DNA from: Doris montereyensis
Taxonomy: Eukaryota > Mollusca > Gastropoda > Nudibranchia > Dorididae
Assembly: GCA_037039925.1 (NCBI GenBank)
Contig: JAXRKP010000303.1
Location: 143,501-207,500, forward strand
Length of the DNA stretch: 64,000 nucleotides
Direction: 5' to 3'
Position numbers and translations under genes: made by a program. The stretch's first letter is position 1; each line of letters starts with the position of its first letter. Below are positions 55,801 through 64,000 of the stretch, in pieces. The notes under the pieces are model-generated. The model did no database searches and was not told the DNA's origin. It was given only the letters and a program-made list of their open reading frames with translations.

Positions 55801-58057
55801 CATGAATGTGCGGTTTAAAAATAAATAAATTTTAATCAATTACTTTGGGATCATTTGGAGAAGATACCTGCAGTTGCCATTAAGGTGAAAATTTGGATTT
55901 TGAAACAGGCATTTAGATAGGCGATTTATATCAGGGGAAATGTTTTGACTGAGATTGCTGGCATTTAGGCGAAACAGGCATTATGGCGGCGGGCATATAG
56001 GCGATCACTGCTGCACTCGTCTTACTCTTATAGGCTAGAATTCTGCTTCGCAACAATAACCCATTTTGAGTAAGGGTGTGTCTGTCAATGGTTTTTTTTT
56101 GTTGTAGACTACATAAAAGACCATGTGATCCTAATACATGTCTTACTATAATACTACAATGCAGAAGACCTACATTGTCTTGTCGGTTATCTTTTTATCT
56201 TTTCTTCTTGGTTAGTCACATATTGATTATCTCCCTCATAGTAATACTAAAAAGGGGTTTTTTGTTATAACACCAAGTTACCACTGGCACAACAATTGGT
56301 GGTACAAGAAGGTTTGAGTGTAGTTCATTATGATATAAGTTTAAAACAAGATGAATAAATTGTATTAAATTCATACAATTTGTATTTACAGTAGTGACCA
56401 CCTAAATGCCCATTTCGCTAAATGCCCGCAATTTCAATTTATACCGCTTTTTTTCTATATAAATTGCCCCTCTAAATGCCCGTTTCAAAACCAAGATTTT
56501 GCCTAAATGCCCTGTTTCAACGGCAACTACAGGTATCATATTCTCCAAATTATTGTCATAAAATATGTGAGTAATTGATTAGAATTTATCTTTATATGAT
56601 ACATGTAATCCCCTCGCTAATAGGGCTTATGCCTGTCAACAATGTGCCATGCATTGTAACCACCCTTCATTATCTATCCAACGTACTATAATAAAAGATG
56701 ACCAGTCTTCTTTATAACTCCACCCACTGGACAGCACAGCCTTTGTTCCCTTGGATCACTGGTTTGTCGCTGGGTAATTAAAGTTGAAGTCTAGGACTCT
56801 GTACACGGTTCTTTCTTGATGTCGTAAGTTGCATGCAATCACCTGGCATTTTTAATAGACCGGGCACGCATCACAATCGAGGGACAAGGTGGCAACAGTT
56901 TTATTGCTCCCTGTCTCGCATTGGCTATATTCATTGTGCCTTTGGGTCTTCGTGGCAAGCGATGGTCAACCCACCTGCGCGCTCACCACATCCATGTTAA
57001 ATGACTTCCATGTGTCCCTATTTCTGGCATTCCATTTTTTCATAAATGTTGAATGTCTGCACCATACTGGATGAACTCACTTGGTGATCACCCCCACCCC
57101 CAAATTGTTGTCCCTGACCTACTTTCGTCTAAATGCCTGTTTTCTCTGTTTCCCTAGCGTTGGGCATTTAGGCGGTCACTACTGTATTCATTTTCACATA
57201 CATGGAAACATACTAAAATTTCATGACTTCTTTTTTTCTTTTTTCTCTTTTTTTTTTTTGCCTTTTCCTATTTACTTATCAATTATGACCTTCTTCCTTT
57301 CCTTGATTTATTCTCTTTTCATCTCTCCTTTCATCTCCAATTCTGTTCTGACATTAAACTGTGTGGTGCCTATATAAATGTGAAGATATATCTCGTGGGG
57401 AGGGGGGGGTTAATTTTAATTGAGCAAAAAACACTAACTGGGGAGTAAAAGCCTGAGACAGACTGGCGTCCTGCCCAGGAGTTGCATTATCACCTGTTAC
57501 ACTTCAACGCTATATACAACCCAAAAATAAGCTCTGACCCTATGGGACATATGGCTATGAAGAAAATTTTTTATTTTTTTACACTTGTATTTGTACTTGT
57601 AATGCTTTGGTTAAAGAAAAGCTCAGAGAGCGTAGTTAACTTGGTTGGTAGCACACATTCTTTTCATGGCGCAGAGATCGTCGTGGGTTTAATCACAATG
57701 GTGGCCAGGGTTTTTTTCTGTCTATTCCTTGTATTTATCTTGTTTTTGTTCCATATTATTTAATGTCATTTCCTTTACTTTTGTTAAAGATAATATCATT
57801 ATCATGCTCATCTTTTTTGTTGGTATCTTCTTTTTTTTATTGCCATTAATTCACTATCACTATTGAAATCATCATTTGAAACTATGTCTGGGTTATCAAA
57901 TCATGTTTTTATTCCTCTTATTCCAGGACCTCAAGTTGAGCGGCGGGCCAAAGATCTGCATTGTTTGCAGCGGGCAAAAAAGAGGCATTTCATGCAGTTA
58001 GGTTGCAAGGCTAACAAGTTAATGCGGCATTTCAGGGATCCAAACGGGCTTATTTAG
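43714..58057 (+). CDS. ZNF622: ZNF622/REI1-like cytoplasmic 60S subunit biogenesis factor
   Basis: REI1-family proteins act in the cytoplasm on pre-60S particles, releasing late assembly factors. Seven coding exons (43714-43883, 45737-45986, 46937-47122, 48469-48631, 50231-50331, 51314-51448, 57927-58057) join in phase. Four C2H2 fingers are kept: CLACNVGFQDADLGRIHYKS, CKPCNKSFSTANAYENHMQS, CLFCSFISPSLEDNIKHMTS, CLWCNEKGKRFRDARDVQRH. Other family marks are ADFYDYT, LTLPSGISIGHRSLVKYYHQ, LAHYKALGWTGSIG and a basic C-terminus. About 378 aa against 477 in human, mainly through a shorter acidic middle. Exon 1 lacks one C in the run before CTGTGACTCTT, which creates a false stop. Intron 6 holds nested transposons. 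Confidence 0.94.
44530..44577 (-). mobile_element. solo 3' end of the RTE-like family
   Basis: Minus strand: CATACACCGTCAGGTAGAAT, GGGAACTGATAAAGAAAGAA. This is only the last ~48 bp of the element seen at 15419-17799 and 42381-43092, in opposite orientation. Confidence 0.78.
44740..45340 (+). mobile_element. RTE-like LINE C-terminal fragment (different family)
   Basis: NDRIKQNSRLNVYRALIKSI, LLYNSGTWTLTKDEHKLDTF, RNRCRIFGHILRQDKNTPSN, TTKRRGRPKTTLVTT. The YNSGTWTL..LD.F.RK.LR..L and RCRIFGHILR patterns are standard for these C-termini. In ZNF622 intron 1. Confidence 0.88.
45737..45986 (+). CDS. ZNF622: ZNF622 exon 2
   Basis: Acceptor TTTTTCCAG, donor GATG|GTGACT. Second finger FCSCKPCNKSFSTANAYENH, then a Lys-rich linker and the acidic DDTDVVMAAEDDNDG. 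Confidence 0.95.
46132..46425 (+). repeat. SINE-A, full length
   Basis: AGTGGTCGAGTGTTTAGGCT (A box), TAGTTCGAATCCTAGC (B box), CCTTGGGAAAGACACTTAAC, TTTTCCCCACTCTACCCAGG, GGGTACAAGCACTAGCTTG, CACCTGTTCTGCTTCACGCT, TATAGAAACTGGGACACGCT, CTCTAAGGG, GAAGGAACTTTACTTTACTT. Best-preserved copy; the B box is almost a perfect tRNA T-arm. In ZNF622 intron 2. Confidence 0.9.
46617..46634. repeat. poly-G run (18 nt)
   Basis: Uninterrupted G tract; prone to length error and possibly quadruplex-forming. Confidence 0.9.
46937..47122 (+). CDS. ZNF622: ZNF622 exon 3
   Basis: Acceptor TTTTTTATAG, donor CTTG|GTAGGC. DDSDAESWDSYDGNSLGLEE, third finger CLFCSF...HMTSTHGFF, LPDAEYISDLEGLISYLG. Confidence 0.95.
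47663..47816. mobile_element. retrozyme/Penelope-like fragment, inverted, with 14-bp target duplication
   Basis: TCTAATTCGTCTTG occurs at 47663-47676 and 47803-47816. Between them, 47677-47752 is the reverse complement of the unit at 33494-34150, and 47765-47800 is a forward piece, giving 36-bp perfect inverted arms (47717-47752, 47765-47800) around a 12-nt loop. Inverted terminal pieces are known for Penelope-like insertions. In ZNF622 intron 3. Confidence 0.85.
48469..48631 (+). CDS. ZNF622: ZNF622 exon 4
   Basis: Acceptor TTATTTAG, donor TATAC|GTGAGT. DEKVGAGHICLWCNEKGKRF, HMVDKCHCKLLHEGEVLSEY, ADFYDY. Confidence 0.95.
50231..50331 (+). CDS. ZNF622: ZNF622 exon 5
   Basis: Acceptor AATTATACAG, donor TTCAG|GTAACT. 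PSYPDGENPGVNPDEVVDIT and ELDCDGFSLTLPSG. Confidence 0.93.
51314..51448 (+). CDS. ZNF622: ZNF622 exon 6
   Basis: Acceptor GTCCTGCAG, donor ATTG|GTACGG. ISIGHRSLVKYYHQNMVPHY, HEQTRKVLPKMLAHYKALGW, TGSIG. Confidence 0.95.
52316..55699 (-). mobile_element. full-length RTE-like LINE (3.38 kb)
   Basis: Flanked by the 12-bp duplication AAAGAGAAGACT (52304-52315, 55700-55711). Minus-strand order: 5' UTR; AP-endonuclease remnants (MRCYNLYILGISEYRWTAAG, VSIIQ); a linker (RGADIGNDHHLVVANLKIKL; RKEIKKKIFDAKSSRL); reverse transcriptase blocks CSDQIFTLRNIIEQCNEWQR, LYINFIDFEKAFDNLHRESI, GVRQGCVMSASIF; and the C-terminus PEGKRRRGRPKTTWRR. Ends in a short TAAATAAATAAA tail, typical for the RTE clade. Multiple frameshifts; dead. 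Confidence 0.92.
53742..53842 (-). repeat. 51-bp in-frame tandem duplication inside the RTE-like ORF
   Basis: The 17-residue segment TEASIEEAQEDLNISID occurs twice in succession. Confidence 0.92.
56389..57184. mobile_element. intact non-autonomous CAGT/TA DNA transposon (796 bp)
   Basis: CAGTAGTGACCACCTAAATG ... inverse CAGTAGTGACCGCCTAAATG, flanked by TA at 56387-56388 and 57185-57186. Inverted relative to, and about 80% similar by eye to, the inner element at 51813-56013. AAATGCCC repeats near both ends. No transposase ORF. Confidence 0.82.
57430..57570 (+). repeat. SINE-A 3' fragment
   Basis: GGGGAGTAAAAGCCTGAGAC, CGTCCTGCCCAGGAGTTG, CACCTGTTACACTTCAACGC, CTATGGG; matches the second half of SINE-A. 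Confidence 0.75.
57927..58057 (+). CDS. ZNF622: ZNF622 exon 7 (last)
   Basis: Acceptor TATTCCAG; GPQVERRAKDLHCLQRAKKR, HFMQLGCKANKLMRHFRDPN, GLI, TAG. The basic tail matches the family C-terminus. Confidence 0.93.
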
Positions 58058-59097
58058 TTATAATCTTTTTGTTGTTGATCTTATCAGTTGCTGAAGTAAA
58101 ATGTGGAGCATTAAGATTTATTAATGTATTCCCTGTTTAAACACAAACCATTTTTGAATGAGCTCCTTTTGTGATCATCAATTGATGACTCTATTCCCTA
58201 TGGTCATGTTTATCTGAGTTGCTGATGGTAAATGAAAGTGATACAGAGCGTTATGAAATGAATTATTTGTAATTAAAGCCATCACAGCCTGTTAATTTTA
58301 AAGCAATGTTTTGTGTTTTTGTTGCAGTAATCCTTATGTCCGTAGATTTTATTTCTTTTGTGGAATCCAGGAGTGAATATTAATATTGTCCAAAATTACA
58401 AACATCTACAACTTTTCAATTAGTACTTGATCAATTCTTTTTTCTTACTCCATAATTATTTGTTAAGAAACCATCTTATTGGGGAGAATAATATATATGT
58501 AATAATAATAACATTTAAGACAACCATAACATTTGCCTGGCCTATCTGGTTGTGTACAAAATGTGAATCGTTTTGGCTCAAATTTAACACCATGTTCTGG
58601 ATCTATTACGTTTTACGTCTACATTTTTAATGATGCTGTATAAGTATCATTTGATATTTCTCTCTCTAAAAAAAGAACATAGAGGAATTTCATATTTACT
58701 TTTTATGGCCATCTAGTGCTGTTTCTTTCTCTTATCTAAATCAGCATACTGAAGTAGAAATATATTTGATAAGAGATATCCACACTCTAAATTTGTATGC
58801 TAAAAATAAAAGATTATACTGTATATGAAGTCAAGCATTTTGTAATGATGTGACAATGTTGATCTTTAAAAATGAAATATGGAAATAAACAAAAAATGGA
58901 AATTATCAAAAACAACAAGGTGCCTTTTTATTGTGTGTGTTTATAATAATATGAAGGTAGAATATGTAGACTAGCACATGTAATAGAATGTTTTTCTTAT
59001 CTTCCTCTGTATTTGTATACTTGTTTTATATGAATGTGAAAAATGTTGGTCAATGTGTTTGCTATAGCATTTGATAGGTTTTTGTGTAAATAACAGC
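58058..59097. other. ZNF622 3' UTR and downstream sequence
   Basis: AATAAA hexamers at 58805-58810 and 58884-58889 are the best polyadenylation signals; the 3' UTR would be about 0.8 kb. No further gene seen. Confidence 0.45.
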
Positions 59098-59099
59098 TC

Positions 59100-59492
<393 letters not shown>

Positions 59493-59649
59493 TTACATGT
59501 ACTGATTAAATTCATGTGCTCTAGATGCTTTCCTTCTGTACCCTGATTGTAGTGTCATTTTGTTTTTGTGTTTTGTCTTAGCACATGTGTGAATTACCAT
59601 AGTTACGTTATACTAGTACTCAATTAGTATCAATTAAAAATGATTAAGA

Positions 59650-59800
59650 CTAAGAGATAGGGAGTCAGACCTGTGACCATGACGTCATGTGTTCAAATGC
59701 GAGATGAGCTCAATCTACTGACAAACTGGAATTGTCATTGTGTCCTTAGGAAAGATGCTGCACCCATTTTCATCACTGGCTAAGGGGTTCTTATTGGTAC
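59650..59800 (+). repeat. possible SINE fragment with tRNA-like B box
   Basis: GTCATGTGTTCAAATGCGAG, then CCTTAGGAAAGATGCTGCAC; layout similar to tRNA-derived SINEs but a single, weak copy. Confidence 0.4.
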
Positions 59801-59955
59801 TAACCGGCAGACACAACAAAAGCAGATAAAAAAATATCCAACAATCGTTTGTCAGACAACCTTTCAGCCTCCTACTCCTCCTTAAATCAAATCTAAGAAA
59901 ATTAAAACCCCAAAAAAAAAACAAAAACAAAAAAACAAAACAAAACAAAGCAGCC

Positions 59956-59961
<6 letters not shown>

Positions 59962-60040
<79 letters not shown>
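59962..60040. repeat. (GA)n microsatellite
   Basis: About 79 bp of pure GA. Confidence 0.98.
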
Positions 60041-60043
<3 letters not shown>

Positions 60044-60854
60044 GACTCGTACAACAAAAGAAAAACAAAACAAAGTTTTGATAAATTATAAACGAAAGCA
60101 AAGCAAAAAGCTAGACTCGGGACAAATAAGAGAAAATTTAACAAACAATAATAAAAAATATATACCCAAACAAGATAGACAAGCCGAACAAGACACACAC
60201 AAAAGAAGACTAACAAACAAAAGAATTATAGCAAAACAAACAACACAGCTGACTTTACCTTATGTAGCAGTTCCAATAATAAGTGGCATTCATATCAGTC
60301 TTGTGCAAAGCCGATTGCACTGAGCATGTGTACAAAGAATGCGATTAACCCAACCAGTCATTCTCTTTCATTTATCGTTTCATGGATTTTCTGTTATTAT
60401 AACATAACATTATGCATTGTACTCAGCTTTCAAGTGGCGCAGCACCATTCCATGGATTAGGTGACCTAATACATGTACTTCTCATTCATATAACAGTGGG
60501 ACTTCAATAACTACTATGAGTACACGCTTAATCGTTTATCAGTGTTAGTTCACTGAGATTAATCTGTTTATCATAAACGGTGGTATTAATTTAATTTACA
60601 CTGTATTTAATTGCTGTACCAATACAGAGTAAAATTCTTCCAGGCCTAAAGAGCAGGGCTTTATTCAGGTTTTTGTAACGTTGAGTGAAAGAGGCGACAC
60701 GACATCACCCACTGGATAGGATGATGGCGTGTTACTGGTCTTAGCACCCGTCACCCCCACCCCAAGGCTAGTGAGTAAAATGCCTCCCATATAACCACAG
60801 CATCAGGTCAAACGGAACTAACCTTTTTTAGCCAACATCTCCATGGTCTCAAAC

Positions 60855-61140
60855 TGATGGGGACTAAAAAGTCCAGAGGTATGGTGTCGGCCTCTCACCT
60901 CAAAGGTCATGGCTTCAAGCCCCGGCAAGCTGATTTTTTTTCTCGAGTAAACCCCCTCTTCCCCGGTCCAGGTAGGTGGATTGACACCTAGAACCATCGG
61001 AGACGGACGATAAAAAGAAGGTACCGTGTGCAGTTCACATCACACTGAGCACGTTAAAGATCCCTTAGCTGTTTACAGGGCAGTTTGACAACAAATATTA
61101 AATGCTACCAAAACCATCGAGATTACCTTAGTTGTGAATA
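60855..61140 (+). repeat. SINE-B, full length (reference copy for this window)
   Basis: tRNA-like head GTATGGTGTCGGCCTCTCAC, B box ATGGCTTCAAGCCCCGG, pyrimidine stretch TTTTTTTTCTCGAGTAAACC, CCCTCTTCCCCGGTCCAGGT, AGGTGGATTGACACCTAGAA, CATCGGAGACGGACGATAAA, CACGTTAAAGATCCCTTAGC, TGTTTACAGGGCAG, ACCTTAGTTGTGAATAAGGG. Confidence 0.8.
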
Positions 61141-61327
61141 AGGGAACAAAGTACAATTAAATCTAATCAAAAGTCTCAAAATGCACTATCTGTCACCAAA
61201 TCACCGATGCAAAATATGCATTGAAACAGTGTATTGATATTAATTGGCCTCGAATATCTAATTACGGTTACTTTATATTATTTATTTGATTCATTTTATT
61301 TTATTTGGACCTTGCTGTGTGTATGCA

Positions 61328-62022
<695 letters not shown>

Positions 62023-62026
62023 AGAG

Positions 62027-62203
<177 letters not shown>

Positions 62204-62359
62204 CATATAGAAAGATAGATCGAGAGAGAGGAGGAGGGGGGGAGAAAAAAGAAAGTTCGTACCAGTAAGTGAAAAATACATTACTGAAGTGTCAGGAATA
62301 TGTTGGGTCACTGCGAGTTCAATGGAAGGAATCTCTCTGTGTTATGTCTTCTATGGAAG

Positions 62360-63299
62360 CAGATATGACGAAGATTCTTGTTGTCATGTACACTAGCCTA
62401 TTATCTGAAATCTTTAAAGAAAATTCAATGTGTTACCATCAATATGCTGATGATACCCAATTGTACAATGTTAATATCGTTGTTGGCTTAGATGAAATCA
62501 TCAGAAAAAGTGAAGCTTGCATAGCCCAAATGAAAGAATTGATGGATGCAAAAATGCAAATAAATTAAAACTTGATGAGAAAACAGAAATAATAAAAATT
62601 GTTTAACGAAGACGAACGATGAAAAGTAATCAGAATACCATACATTTAGGTGAAAATACAATCAATATGGTAAATAAGGTGGAAAAACTTAGGAATCCCT
62701 TTGACTGTGAACTTTTTATGAATACAAGTGATTTCCTTAATCAAATCACTGACATTTTCATTTGGAAAGAGTAGTTCCATCCGTTCATTCCTCATAAGTG
62801 ATGCTACCAAAAGCAAAAAATTGGTGTAGGTACACGATCTCTCGCATAGTATTAGTATGACCCATTTGTGTGGAACGCACTCCCAGAGAGTCTTAGAAAG
62901 TCAAGGCCATTGGGCTTTTTTCTGTCAAGTTTTAGAGAAAACCTTAAGACATGAATCTATCTTTTAACTAGCTTATTTATAACATCTTACTTTCTTAAAT
63001 GAAAATTTGACTTATTTTATTAGGGTTGTTTTCATCCTGTGTGTGTAGGAGTTTGTGTGTGTGTTTATGGAATATGAATTCATGACAGTTTTTTTTTCTT
63101 TTAAACGCCTTTCTTCTTCTTGTTTACATTATTGACTTTCTTGTCCTAAATTGTGCAGTTTTATGTTACATTCTTGTATAACTTGATATGTATGTAGTTC
63201 AAATTATGTATTAAAAAAAAAAAAGTGTAATGTGCCCAGAGCCTTACCCATGTAGGGATGAGTATGCGATAGAAAATGTACATTATCATCATCATTATT

Positions 63300-63300
<1 letters not shown>
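62360..63300 (+). mobile_element. CR1/L2-like LINE remnant with (ATT)n tail
   Basis: VMYTSLLSEIFKENSMCYHQ then [20 protein letters not shown] keep the reverse transcriptase catalytic box (about 62440-62470). After an internal loss, FVWNALPESLRKSRPLGFFL and SSFRENLKT (about 62865-62955) form the C-terminus. The 3' UTR from 62960 matches 5365-5752 and ends in ACATTATCATCATCATTATT. Confidence 0.88.

Positions 63301-64000
<700 letters not shown>

Larger units (their letters stand above)
51813..56013. mobile_element. inner CAGT-ended DNA transposon, split by an RTE-like LINE
   Basis: Left end CAGTAGTGACCGCCTAAATG after TA; right end (reverse complement) CAGCAGTGATCGCCTATATG. Subterminal GCATTTAGGCGAAACAGGC repeats. 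Removing the LINE and one target copy leaves about 805 bp, close to the intact 796-bp relative at 56389-57184. A short remnant reading KNARRLHVTYDIKKDPEQSL may be transposase-derived. Confidence 0.78.
51506..56320. mobile_element. outer TA-target DNA transposon carrying nested insertions
   Basis: Ends CACTCAAACC...GGTTTGAGTG with TA at 51504-51505 and 56321-56322. Subtracting the inner element leaves about 614 bp, matching the 605-bp relative at 20594-21198, and both share GTTGTGCCAGTGGTAAC near an end. Located in ZNF622 intron 6, starting 57 bp after exon 6. Confidence 0.7.

Overview
This window is an AT-rich, intron-rich animal nuclear locus, not bacterial or viral. Introns have GT..AG borders, conserved proteins are split into short exons, and non-LTR retrotransposons, tRNA-derived SINEs, TA-target DNA transposons and very long (CT)n/(GA)n, (ATT)n and (TAG)n arrays fill the space between exons. 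The repeat mix suggests a mollusc, most likely a gastropod; that is inference, not proof.

Four spliced genes were rebuilt by hand. (1) FAN1, the Fanconi-associated DNA-repair nuclease, lies on the minus strand. Eight exons run from about 13139 down to 1504, and its VRR-Nuc catalytic end lies off the left edge. (2) Head to head with it on the plus strand is a seven-exon gene (14266-28962) for an intact 373-residue protein with four predicted membrane spans that I do not recognise. (3) RPL37A, ribosomal protein eL37, lies on the minus strand (four exons, 40421 to 35436). (4) ZNF622/REI1, the 60S-subunit maturation zinc-finger factor, lies on the plus strand (seven coding exons, 43714-58057). 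RPL37A and ZNF622 also diverge from each other and both serve the large ribosomal subunit. FAN1, RPL37A and ZNF622 each need one or more single-base corrections to read through, mostly in short homopolymers. The membrane-protein gene needs none.

The rest is mobile DNA. There is a truncated CR1/L2-like LINE in FAN1 intron 1 and an internally deleted RTE-like LINE in membrane-gene intron 1. A full-length 3.4-kb RTE-like LINE with a 12-bp target duplication sits inside a CAGT-ended DNA transposon, which itself sits inside another TA-target transposon in ZNF622 intron 6. Two SINE families recur (called SINE-A and SINE-B here), and there are several short non-autonomous TA-target elements. Past 58.1 kb the window is almost entirely microsatellite plus one LINE tail.

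The most interesting signal is a tandem array of about 205-214 bp units at 33494-34150. Each unit carries a hammerhead-ribozyme-like core (CTGACGA, a GGGT/ACCC stem, GAAA, CGTC). The array interrupts a SINE-B, and a second, inverted piece of the same family at 47677-47802 is flanked by a 14-bp target duplication. Together they look like a metazoan retrozyme or Penelope-like-element derivative.
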